Assembly (NCBI GenBank): GCA_022424925.1
Contig: JAKMGM010000113.1
Coordinates: forward strand, 1-39,942
Direction of reading: 5' to 3'
DNA from: Candidatus Poseidoniaceae archaeon
GTDB lineage: Archaea; Thermoplasmatota; Poseidoniia; Poseidoniales; Poseidoniaceae
DNA length: 39,942 nucleotides
The notes under the pieces are model-generated. The model was not told where the DNA came from, ran no database searches, and saw nothing but the letters and a program-made list of their open reading frames with translations. Each line of letters begins with the position of its first letter. Within the stretch, counting starts at the first letter, position 1. Shown one piece after another: positions 25,487 through 33,012 of this stretch. The translations under genes and the position numbers were made by a program.

Positions 25487-26245
25487 TTCCGAACGCTGAT
25501 TTGGTTGGGGCAGTGGATTCTCTTCATCAATGCGGTTTATTTCGGCATGTGCCTGCTGGAAACGCACGAGGAATGTCCACAGACCTCCGAATGCAGAGAT
25601 AAGCACAACAATGCTGAGCGGGTTGATTGGAACATGGTCCAGCACGCCAGGCAACATTCCGAAATCACCAATATCTGCATGGATGAACACGCCCATCAAG
25701 AAAATGCCCAAAATCGTCAGCACCGTCCTGTCGGCTCTCGAAAAACCACGATAATTTCTCGAACCGGCTACGGCTTGAGCTTGTGTCCCCATGTACGAGC
25801 CGAGCAACGTCAGCCATGCGGCCACAAATCCAAGCGTGATGTCACCAACGAATACTGAACCAGCAATGCACAGCACCCAAACCGCGTCAAGGATACGGTC
25901 GAAGGTGTGGTCAAGGTAATCGCCCCAACGACTCACATTGCCGAATTTTCGGGCGAGTGGGCCGTCTAAGCCATCCATCGCCATGGCCAGAATCATCAAC
26001 AAGCCACTACCGAACAGCATGTTTGCACCATACGATGTTTCTTCAGCTGTGAGTACAGCCAATCCGGCAAGCACACCAACAGGCAGAGCAACCCAAGTAA
26101 TCGTCGACGGTTTGACGTTTTCAAGAGCGTCCAAAAGTGGATTCAACACTCCTTCCCAAGCGTCGCGTAGTTTCTCTAGAGCCATGGTAACCGTCTCGCC
26201 GGCTGCAACGGGGGGTGTTTGTTGTTGCGGTAGATCTTCGGCCAA
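25478..26245 (-). CDS. CDP-alcohol phosphatidyltransferase family protein
   Basis: A membrane enzyme of 255 residues that joins a CDP-activated lipid with an alcohol head group during polar lipid synthesis. The signature D-x2-DG-x2-AR-x8-G-x3-D-x3-D is complete (Asp91, Asp94, Gly95, Ala98, Arg99, Gly108, Asp112, Asp116), so the divalent-metal active site is intact. About six TM helices surround it. In archaea the substrate would be CDP-archaeol with inositol phosphate, serine or glycerol phosphate; which one is not visible. Polar N- and C-terminal tails of about 45 and 25 residues are present. It starts 9 bases after the kinase gene. Confidence 0.9.
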   Translation of the reverse strand: MAEDLPQQQTPPVAAGETVTMALEKLRDAWEGVLNPLLDALENVKPSTITWVALPVGVLAGLAVLTAEETSYGANMLFGSGLLMILAMAMDGLDGPLARKFGNVSRWGDYLDHTFDRILDAVWVLCIAGSVFVGDITLGFVAAWLTLLGSYMGTQAQAVAGSRNYRGFSRADRTVLTILGIFLMGVFIHADIGDFGMLPGVLDHVPINPLSIVVLISAFGGLWTFLVRFQQAHAEINRIDEENPLPQPNQRSEQE

Positions 26246-26254
26246 TGTGGCCTC

Positions 26255-26788
26255 TTACAACCAACTGACGGCTTTCGAACTTGCTTCTTGAAGAGGAAGT
26301 GAAGGCATGCCTTGTTCAATCCATTCAACAATTTTGGCTTGAATCTCATCATCGGATGATGCGGAGGTGTCGATTTCAAGGATGGGCGTTTCAATTTCAA
26401 ATTCAAGCAGTTCAGACCACGTGCCAGAGAGCATTTCCCATTCAACATTGGCGTTTATTTTTGACTGCGAATAGCCCCGTTGGAGAAGTCGCTGACGAAG
26501 CTGCTCAGGTTCGCAGCGCAGCAGAACGATGGCGTCGACCCCAAGGAAATGAGCGAGGTGCCCATCCAACAAGCATGATTTGGCGCCATCGAATTCCCAT
26601 TGTTCCGCCAGTTTGTGAATGTCGACGGGTGCCGATTGGTCTTCACCATCGACTTCCCCTAAGCAATTGTGTTGTTCTGCTAATGCTTGGATAGAAATCA
26701 CTTGGAACGCATCACTCAGCGATTGACATAGCGTTGTTTTACCGGAGCCAGGTGTCCCGGTTACGGCGATACAAAGGGGTTCTTCCAC
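26255..26788 (-). CDS. Adenylate kinase AK6/Fap7-like NTPase
   Basis: A small P-loop NTPase of about 177 residues. Walker A is AVTGTPGSGKTTLCQSL right at the N-terminus. LLDGHLAHFLGVDAIVLLRCEPEQLRQRL follows, with the DxHxxH-like region and the Arg-rich lid expected of the AK6/Fap7/hCINAP family. These enzymes have adenylate kinase or ATPase activity and take part in 18S/16S rRNA end processing. The open frame begins at TTG 26836, but GTG 26788 gives the typical short lead before the P-loop. A TATA-like TTTATG about 26 bases upstream fits a leaderless mRNA. Confidence 0.85.
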   Translation of the reverse strand: MEEPLCIAVTGTPGSGKTTLCQSLSDAFQVISIQALAEQHNCLGEVDGEDQSAPVDIHKLAEQWEFDGAKSCLLDGHLAHFLGVDAIVLLRCEPEQLRQRLLQRGYSQSKINANVEWEMLSGTWSELLEFEIETPILEIDTSASSDDEIQAKIVEWIEQGMPSLPLQEASSKAVSWL

Positions 26789-26920
26789 AATGAACGCTAT
26801 GGTGTTCAACACATAAACAGAAAGGAAGAACGGCAAGGAAAGCGCAGTTTTCTATTGATGCGCGTAGATACTTGGAGGCAAAGGCATCATAGGGCAACAC
26901 CCATAGCGACCGCTGTTACC

Positions 26921-27670
26921 ATGTTCGGAATGAATGACCCGTCACAAACACTGCTCCAGTTGGAGCGGTACATGGCAGAAGGTCGTATGGAAATGTCTGA
27001 AGTGATGGCTATCCAGTTCACCGATATGTTTCTCGCCCAGAAAAAGCGTGATTCAAATGCACAAAGTATGCTGGTCAAGGGCTTACGAATTTTATGTGAT
27101 GTTTTTCTTGCAAGGGGAAAAGCGAAGCGCGGAATTTCGACGGTGAAGATCCTTCATCGGGAGAGGAAAAAACTCGTTCAAATATTAACCAAGGGGGCGC
27201 CTCATCTCCTTTCAAAGATGACCCCAGCATCTGAGGATTACCGCCGAGCAGGGAATATTTTCGCCTTAGCTGGTAAACAATCATCGGCGATCAAAGCCTT
27301 CCGCCAATGTGAGAAACTATCGCCGAACCATCTGGCATCGGCTTTGGAGGCGTGTCAGTTGTTTCCGGATAACAAAAAACTCATTCACCTCTTTGTCAAG
27401 AATGCGACGCAAGCAGGGCCGGTCGTCATGTACGAGGGTGTGTTTTATCTGCAGCCTGAAACATCGCCGATGGTGAAAATTGACAATGTCATTCGCGTTC
27501 TTCAGTCCGCTCTTGAGCAAAGCCTTGGACCGTTGGATGCCTGCTCAGCACAACTCAAGCGGATTACCGATGAGCGTCAAGCCATTGAACGCGGCGAGGC
27601 TGCGGCGAATGCCCGTTTGCAAGCGGCGATGGATCTTCTCAAGCCACAGCACGACTATTACGAGTACTGA
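26921..27670 (+). CDS. TPR-like helical protein, unknown
   Basis: A protein of about 249 residues, mostly alpha-helical, with no recognised family. A segment DYRRAGNIFALAGKQSSAIKAFRQCEKLSPNH matches the TPR consensus (A-x3-A-x6-P spacing), preceded by helices that may form one or two degenerate repeats. The C-terminus is an Ala/Arg/Glu-rich helix ending in DYYEY. It is likely a cytoplasmic protein-interaction scaffold. The frame is open to 26855, but ATG 26921 or 26930 looks like the better start. It is divergent from the AK6 gene, and the initiator tRNA gene follows convergently after 1 base. Confidence 0.7.
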   Translation: MFGMNDPSQTLLQLERYMAEGRMEMSEVMAIQFTDMFLAQKKRDSNAQSMLVKGLRILCDVFLARGKAKRGISTVKILHRERKKLVQILTKGAPHLLSKMTPASEDYRRAGNIFALAGKQSSAIKAFRQCEKLSPNHLASALEACQLFPDNKKLIHLFVKNATQAGPVVMYEGVFYLQPETSPMVKIDNVIRVLQSALEQSLGPLDACSAQLKRITDERQAIERGEAAANARLQAAMDLLKPQHDYYEY

Positions 27671-27671
27671 A

Positions 27672-27749
27672 TGGTAACGAGAGATGGATTTGAACCATCG
27701 ATCTCCGGGTTATGAGCCCGACGGGATATCCAGACTACCCCACCTCGTT
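27672..27749 (-). tRNA. Initiator tRNA-Met (anticodon CAT)
   Basis: Read on the minus strand: acceptor AACGAGG (27749-27743) pairs with TCTCGTT (27682-27676), so the first pair is A1-U72. The anticodon stem holds GGG/CCC next to loop CTCATAA. Both are archaeal initiator features and rule out elongator tRNA-Met. The T arm is GATGG/CCATC around TTCAAAT. The discriminator is A (27675) and CCA is encoded (27674-27672). No intron is visible. Confidence 0.95.
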
Positions 27750-27855
27750 ATGCTTCGGGCTGAAACCCTCCCGTTCTTCAATGCACCGATTCAACACCGT
27801 TGACTCCTTTCCGAAAAGAGCCCGTATGCTGTAGGCCAAGATAGGCACTGCATTG

Positions 27856-28719
27856 ATGAAGTTGAACTGCATGTGCGAATACATGCGAGTACGAGGCACT
27901 CTCCCAGTTCTCTTCACTTCGTTGCTCCTTTTTGCATCGCTCACAGGGTGCATTGGTTCAGAAGAAACCCCAGGTAAAAGCAGTGCAATCGACTTAATTG
28001 TGTATTATGATGCAACATCAGGCGTTATCGAAGAAAGCATCCAAAACGGTCAACAAGTTTCAGAGACTGGAGTTGAATTGGTGTTTGACTTCTCGTATAC
28101 GAAATCTTCTGAAGGTGCTATGGTGACGTTTTATTTCGTGCCGGGAGATGGTTCGAGTACGGTCGAAAACAACGCTGCTGAAGACGGTGAAGTAACCTAC
28201 ACCTATCTCACGCACGGCTTGTTTGATGCAGCAATGGGTGGAATCGACGACCAAGGCAACGACTATTTCGAAAACATCACCATACGGATCGACAAGAAAA
28301 TCACCTGGAGTGAAAGCAACACGCCAAATCCTACGGCGATGAACATTGAGACTACGCCCGATTGTTCGTGTCCCCCACCCGAGAAACTCGTTGTCGAATC
28401 GACGGTCGTGAACCCGGAAAACCCCCCGTCAAACCCATTCGCACAAGGCCAAACGGTCACGGTAACATGGCGGATGCTCAATTCCACTGATTCTACAACG
28501 GTTGAATCCGCACCGGAGCAAGTTGGAGACGGACAAGACGCATCTTGGATGCACAACCAATATTTCATCGAACCGGGAACATGGAAACTTGAGGTTGATG
28601 TATCAGCGGAAGGGAATGAAGACGAACGAGTGAATGTTGAACACACCGTTGACATTCTTTACGAATCGAACGAAAGTATCCCGAATCCCATGTCAACGCC
28701 TGAGCCCGAAGAGGAATGA
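27856..28719 (+). CDS. Secreted lipoprotein with PKD-like domains
   Basis: A lipoprotein of about 287 residues. A hydrophobic signal segment (LPVLFTSLLLFASLTGC) ends in a lipobox-like LTGC, so Cys would be lipid-modified and the rest extracytoplasmic. Two beta-sandwich modules follow, the first with VTFYFVPGDGSSTVENN and VTYTYLTHGLFDA, typical of PKD-type folds, the second with QTVTVTWRMLNS. The tail is acidic and Pro/Ser-rich. The ATG at 27883 is an alternative closer to the signal peptide. The binding partner is unknown. Confidence 0.78.
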   Translation: MKLNCMCEYMRVRGTLPVLFTSLLLFASLTGCIGSEETPGKSSAIDLIVYYDATSGVIEESIQNGQQVSETGVELVFDFSYTKSSEGAMVTFYFVPGDGSSTVENNAAEDGEVTYTYLTHGLFDAAMGGIDDQGNDYFENITIRIDKKITWSESNTPNPTAMNIETTPDCSCPPPEKLVVESTVVNPENPPSNPFAQGQTVTVTWRMLNSTDSTTVESAPEQVGDGQDASWMHNQYFIEPGTWKLEVDVSAEGNEDERVNVEHTVDILYESNESIPNPMSTPEPEEE

Positions 28720-28723
28720 ATGC

Positions 28724-28763
28724 ATTCACTTTCCGTTTTGCAAAAAGTGAACTTAAAGTGAAT
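28724..28763. repeat. Inverted repeat with two alternative right arms
   Basis: ATTCACTTT (28724-28732) pairs perfectly with AAAGTGAAT (28755-28763). It can instead pair over 8 bases (TTCACTTT) with AAAGTGAA (28744-28751). The two right arms are direct repeats 11 bases apart. The site lies just after the lipoprotein stop and about 125 bases before radA. It may be a transcript end signal or a regulator site. Confidence 0.5.
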
Positions 28764-28844
28764 TAAAACGCTTGAGTGTTCCGTTTACACTTCGTATCGA
28801 AGCCATAATTGAAGCCATTCTTTCTCGCGCCCTGCATCGGTCAT

Positions 28845-28852
28845 TCATATAC
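28845..28852 (+). promoter_or_regulatory. TATA-like element upstream of radA
   Basis: TCATATAC lies about 40 bases before the radA start. Transcription would begin near 28877, leaving a leader of about a dozen bases that includes AAGTGAAC as a weak ribosome site. The call is based on position and sequence only. Confidence 0.4.
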
Positions 28853-28888
28853 CGTTGGCGTTCGAGATGGGGTTGGAAGTGAACAGAA

Positions 28889-29926
28889 ATGGCGACCAAA
28901 TCAAAAAAGAAATCGAAAACCGAAGTTGAAAACAATGAAAGCCCTACGGAGGAGACACCCGTAGTGATGCCAACAGAAGAGGAAGTCCCCGAGCCGTTGA
29001 TCGAAGATCTTCCTGGCGTTGGACCAGCGACAGCTGAAAAACTACGTGAAGCTGGTTTCGATGACCTGCTGGCCCTTGCAGTCATGTCCCCGGGCGACCT
29101 TGCAGACCAAGCTGAACTTGGAGAAGCAGTAGCAACCAAGATTATCGGTGGAGCAAAAAAGATGGCAAACATTGGTGGCTTCGTATCTGGTGGTGCCCTT
29201 CTTGATCGACGCCGAGAAGTTCTCAAACTCACGTCGAAAGTCGAATCCATCGACGACCTCCTTGGCGGCGGTTTTGAAACCCAGGCTCTGGTCGAAGTTT
29301 ACGGCGCATTCGGTAGCGGGAAAACTCAAATTGGCCACCAACTGGCTGTAAACTGTACGCTACCTTTGTCAGAAGGCGGATTTGATGGCGATGTCTTTTA
29401 CATCGATACGGAAGATACCTTCCGTCCTGAGCGGATCACGCAAATGGCTCGTGGACACGGCCTTGACCCTGAACAAGTGTTGAGCCGGATACATGTTGCT
29501 CGAGCGTACAACTCTGCTCACCAAATGCTTCTGGTTGATGAAATCAAAAGAATGAGCAAAGGGCTCAATGTCAAGATGATTATCGTCGATTCACTCACCA
29601 GCCATTTCCGCGCCGAATTTATCGGCCGTGGTATGCTTGCAAACCGTCAACAGAAACTCAACCGCCACCTGAAGGATTTGAAGCAGCTTGCTGATGTCAA
29701 CAATGCACTTGTTCTTGTCACCAACCAAGTTCATTCGAAGCCCGATGCAATGTGGGGCGACCCAACCAAGCCGGTCGGTGGACACGTTCTTGCTCACGCT
29801 TCGACCTTCCGATTGTACCTGCGCAAGGCCAAAGGCGGTCGCAGAATTGCTCGCTTAGTCGACTCTCCAAACCTACCTGATGGTGAATGTGTTTACCAGG
29901 TCACTCAAGAAGGTCTACGCGACTGA
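28889..29926 (+). CDS. radA: DNA repair and recombination protein RadA
   Basis: The archaeal RecA/Rad51 recombinase, 345 residues. An N-terminal Lys/Glu-rich tail of about 35 residues precedes a helix-hairpin-helix domain (LPGVGPATAEKLREAG, about 41-56). The ATPase core has Walker A GAFGSGKT (139-146), Walker B MIIVDSL, the polymerisation-linked region and the L1/L2 DNA-binding loops with RGMLANRQQKLNRHLKDL and KPDAMWGDPTKPVGGH. It assembles on single-stranded DNA to drive strand exchange. The motif set identifies RadA rather than RadB. Confidence 0.97.
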   Translation: MATKSKKKSKTEVENNESPTEETPVVMPTEEEVPEPLIEDLPGVGPATAEKLREAGFDDLLALAVMSPGDLADQAELGEAVATKIIGGAKKMANIGGFVSGGALLDRRREVLKLTSKVESIDDLLGGGFETQALVEVYGAFGSGKTQIGHQLAVNCTLPLSEGGFDGDVFYIDTEDTFRPERITQMARGHGLDPEQVLSRIHVARAYNSAHQMLLVDEIKRMSKGLNVKMIIVDSLTSHFRAEFIGRGMLANRQQKLNRHLKDLKQLADVNNALVLVTNQVHSKPDAMWGDPTKPVGGHVLAHASTFRLYLRKAKGGRRIARLVDSPNLPDGECVYQVTQEGLRD

Positions 29927-30004
29927 TGGTGAATGAATACACCCGGTAAAAACGCTGTATTGGCGGTTTGAAGCGGCGGCACATTCAAGCGTGCTCGGGT
30001 TAGC

Positions 30005-31144
30005 ATGACGCCTATGCGACACTTGATCGATAGAGTATTGGAACTCGCTGAATCAGAAACGGCAACGCCAGTAACAGCAACCCCGCCTATGGGTGAAGGT
30101 AGCGAGGTGGAACTGAAGGCTCTTCTCGAATCTTTGCAACCTCGGATACGTGTATTCGGTGTTGGCGGTGCTGGATGTAACGCCATTGGTCGATTGCACG
30201 CCGAAGGTTTGTTTGAAAATTCGTATGTCACTGGCTACGCTATCAATACCGATGCACAAGCACTCCTGATGTCGCCGATTGAAGAGAAAGTCTTGATCGG
30301 ACGAACCGCTCGAGGAAGGGGTGCGGGCGGGGACCCAACCAAAGGAGAGGCTGCTGCTCTTGAATCGGAACTCGCTCTTCGCCGAATTACCAACGACACG
30401 CAACTTGCCATTATCACTGCCGGAATGGGCGGTGGCTCGGGTACCGGTGCTGCCGGGCAAATAGCCCGTCTCGCAAAACAGCAGGGTGCAATGACCATTG
30501 CGGTCGTTACGTACCCGTTCCAGTCAGAGGGTGCCCTTCGAAAGCAAAATGCAGAATGGGGCCTTGAACGACTCCGAGAACATTGTGACACCATTTTGGT
30601 CATTCCGAATGAGCGACTCCTTGAGATTGAAGGCGTAAAAGACCTACCGATAACCAGTGCTTTCCGGGTTGGTGATGAATTGTTGGTTCGTTCGATTACG
30701 GGCGTGGCCGAATTGTTAACAATCGATGGCATGGTGAATCTTGACTTTGAGGATTTGCGCTCAGTCATCAATTTTGGTAGCGGTGTAGCGATGATTGGTT
30801 TAGGCTCTGCATCTGGGCCTGGCCGGGCTGAAGCAGCAACCCTTGAAGCCCTCCATTCCCCGCTGCTGGACATCGATGCTAGCGATGCTCGCGGCGCACT
30901 CATCAACGTTGTTGGTGGCGAAAGTTTGACGTTGGGTGAAGCCGAACAATGCGCTAAAATCATCAAAGAGCGTATCTCACCGCATGCTCAAATTATCTGG
31001 GGTGCAGCAGTCAAGGAAGAACTCGTCGACGAATTGCGTGTTATGCTGGTGCTCACTGGCGTAAAGAGCGAACAGATTCATGGCGCAAGTGAAAACCGTC
31101 AACTTCGAGCACTTCGAAATCAGCAGATTGAATTCGTCAACTGA
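30005..31144 (+). CDS. ftsZ: Cell division protein FtsZ
   Basis: A tubulin-like GTPase of 379 residues that forms the division ring. The GTP-binding elements are VFGVGGAGCNAI (50-61), NTDAQALL, the signature GGGSGTG (142-148) and the catalytic T7 loop NLDFED (245-250), which inserts into the next subunit. An N-terminal 45-residue helical, partly disordered extension is present, but the usual long C-terminal tail for membrane tethering is short. Archaea often hold two FtsZ paralogs; which one this is cannot be told here. The stop directly meets the stop of the convergent gene. Confidence 0.97.
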   Translation: MTPMRHLIDRVLELAESETATPVTATPPMGEGSEVELKALLESLQPRIRVFGVGGAGCNAIGRLHAEGLFENSYVTGYAINTDAQALLMSPIEEKVLIGRTARGRGAGGDPTKGEAAALESELALRRITNDTQLAIITAGMGGGSGTGAAGQIARLAKQQGAMTIAVVTYPFQSEGALRKQNAEWGLERLREHCDTILVIPNERLLEIEGVKDLPITSAFRVGDELLVRSITGVAELLTIDGMVNLDFEDLRSVINFGSGVAMIGLGSASGPGRAEAATLEALHSPLLDIDASDARGALINVVGGESLTLGEAEQCAKIIKERISPHAQIIWGAAVKEELVDELRVMLVLTGVKSEQIHGASENRQLRALRNQQIEFVN

Positions 31145-31762
31145 TTATTTCAGGGCGTAGTACAGGAAGATAACCAAGACAATCAGCCCTCCGTAGAGGA
31201 TTGTGTATTGGGAACTGTTGAGTTGTTCAGCTGGATCAATAGTTTCGACAGGACCCTCGTATTGGGTTCCGGGTACGGTATAACCGATTGCATTCCACAT
31301 GTCCCCATCGGAATGCCCGTTACCGTTGACAACGTTTGCATACAGAATAAAATCTACCGTTGTGGTGTTGTCACTCGGTGCTTTCCATGTGATGTTCCAA
31401 TGTCGATACTGATTACCTTCTTCGGTATGTGTCCAACCCTCATCCAGATACTGTATCCTTGTTTCATTTGCTGGTATTACGGTACCTTTGCTGGCAAGAA
31501 TACGAAAACCAGCTTGAACTTCACCTTCGTTGTATTCCTTATCGCTCCCCGCTACCAGCGTGAAGTTGTAGGAAACATTCTCTTCGAATGCATCCGGCAG
31601 TCCGATTATCGTAGGTTGCGTGGCGTTGGAAAAGCCACCATGGCAAGTACAACCGTTGTCTCCCAAACTGCCAATGCCCGTCGGAAAACTTTGGATTGTA
31701 TGTGTGCCAAATGTTGTCACGACCAGTAGACAAAGAAAAACTGAAAGCCCGTTGAATCTCAT
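31145..31762 (-). CDS. Choice-of-anchor-V/Reelin-like membrane-anchored protein with CTCHGG motif
   Basis: A protein of 205 residues. After a signal-like hydrophobic N-terminus (FLCLLVVTTFGTHT) comes SLGDNGCTCHGG, then a beta-sandwich with VSYNFTLVAG, VQAGFRILASKGTV and WNITWKAPSDNTTTVDFILYAN, ending in GNGHSDGDMWN. This order fits the choice-of-anchor V family. The C-terminus is one TM helix of about 20 residues (ILYGGLIVLVIFLYY). Family members normally show CxxCH; here it is CxCH, so covalent haem binding is doubtful. Several NxS/T sequons are present, so N-glycosylation is possible. The function is unknown. Confidence 0.75.
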   Translation of the reverse strand: MRFNGLSVFLCLLVVTTFGTHTIQSFPTGIGSLGDNGCTCHGGFSNATQPTIIGLPDAFEENVSYNFTLVAGSDKEYNEGEVQAGFRILASKGTVIPANETRIQYLDEGWTHTEEGNQYRHWNITWKAPSDNTTTVDFILYANVVNGNGHSDGDMWNAIGYTVPGTQYEGPVETIDPAEQLNSSQYTILYGGLIVLVIFLYYALK

Positions 31763-31923
31763 TGAACTTCGCTTTACTGGAAGTCAGGGGCTCATTTGAC
31801 TCTTTCCGAAGATTTGTCTTTCTCCGATGATAATGTATCGGTTCTGTGTGTGCGATATTCTTCACGTGACGAAAACATTCTTTCTTGTAGTAGATGGTCA
31901 ATGTTTTCGCTGGAAGTGTAGTG

Positions 31924-32604
31924 ATGGGACCATGGGATACGACGACAGTGCAAGATGAAAACGCAGAAGAGGAGATTGACATGTTTGCCGTTCTCGGTGC
32001 TGCTCCTCCGAGCCAGCATGCTCCAAATGCAATCCATCAACAGCCACCACTTTCCGCTAACCACGATCCTCTTGCAGCATTCATGGAAGATGATGAGGAG
32101 GAAACACTCATCGCTGACTCAATGTTTGGACGTGATGAAGAACCAGCAGGAATCTCCGTTCAGAAGTCTGAGGCCGAATCACAGCCCCTCCAACAAACAC
32201 CATCTGCACCAGCCGTACAGCCAACCCTTTCAAATGAAGTAATTACCGAATTGCTTGAAGTGCTTGTTAAGAAAGAACTCCATGCCCGTGCTGAGCGAGG
32301 TGAGGACTGGTTGTCGGACCTACCAGCTCAAGCCCGCGCTGAGATTGAATCTGCAAAAGTCATCAAAGAACAGGAGGCATACCACCTTTCGCTCATTATC
32401 GATATGGTCGGAACTGGACAAGTTCGTCCATTTGCAACCGTTTTGTCTACAGGTGATGGACCCCTTCCAGTAAATCCGCCGTCACATCTTGGCAAGTCGT
32501 GGTACCCATTGTACAATGCACTGCGTGAACTTTTGTTACAGGCAATGTCGTCTCTCTCACACATCAATGTCGTGAGTGGAAAATCAGCCTCTCAAACATC
32601 ATGA
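31924..32604 (+). CDS. Hypothetical acidic protein with C-terminal helical domain
   Basis: A protein of about 226 residues with no recognised family. Roughly the first 110 residues are acidic, Pro/Gln-rich and probably disordered. Two DDEEE-like clusters are visible. The C-terminal half (ITELLEVLVKKELHARAERG, then ESAKVIKEQEAYHLSLIIDMVG) is helical and ends with a Ser-rich tail. ATG 31894 would add 10 residues and is possible. The ATG 31924 is preferred as the start of the polar N-terminus. It overlaps the convergent OsmC gene by 13 bases. Confidence 0.6.
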   Translation: MGPWDTTTVQDENAEEEIDMFAVLGAAPPSQHAPNAIHQQPPLSANHDPLAAFMEDDEEETLIADSMFGRDEEPAGISVQKSEAESQPLQQTPSAPAVQPTLSNEVITELLEVLVKKELHARAERGEDWLSDLPAQARAEIESAKVIKEQEAYHLSLIIDMVGTGQVRPFATVLSTGDGPLPVNPPSHLGKSWYPLYNALRELLLQAMSSLSHINVVSGKSASQTS

Positions 32605-32975
32605 AGAACAATCGTTGAGGAGATGTCCACTTCAGTTAGCATGTTTGACACACTGCAATACTTTTCATGGCTCTTCTCAACGATTCTTTCGACCAACTTG
32701 AGCGGGACATCTCCCTTCACGTGGTACGTGAGTTGTATCGTCTTGAAAACGCGGGGCGATTGCTCTGCTCGTGAACTGTCGATGTCGACCCAGACTTCGC
32801 TAAAACTTCTGTCTTTGAGACCTGTAATGACGTCAACTACGGAACAGGCAGCAACCATCTGAAGGGTTACCTGCATTGGTGAGGGGCCGTCTTCCCAGTC
32901 AAGTTGTAGACTTTGTTGATTTGAATTTGTGCATTGAAGACCGTTTGCACCGGTCCATTCGACTCGCCCCTGCAT
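32592..32975 (-). CDS. OsmC/Ohr family peroxiredoxin-like protein
   Basis: A protein of 127 residues in the OsmC superfamily, normally a homodimeric thiol peroxidase reducing organic hydroperoxides. The conserved pair Cys44 (MVAACSVVDV) and Cys107 (EKYCSVSNML) is present, as is the opening strand VEWTGANGLQC. Dimer-forming beta strands and the long central helix are seen. The usual Arg in the N-terminal strand region is not clear, so the substrate class (OsmC or Ohr or YhfA type) stays open. It is divergent from icd by only 37 bases at its start. Confidence 0.88.
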   Translation of the reverse strand: MQGRVEWTGANGLQCTNSNQQSLQLDWEDGPSPMQVTLQMVAACSVVDVITGLKDRSFSEVWVDIDSSRAEQSPRVFKTIQLTYHVKGDVPLKLVERIVEKSHEKYCSVSNMLTEVDISSTIVLHDV

Positions 32976-33012
32976 GGAGGTCCGTGGGGCGGTTCATTCT
33001 TGAAGGGGATGC

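Noticed and set aside
31539..31982. A minus-strand frame over the start of the choice-of-anchor-V gene and the next gene
   Set aside because: It runs through two better supported genes in another frame and has no domain.
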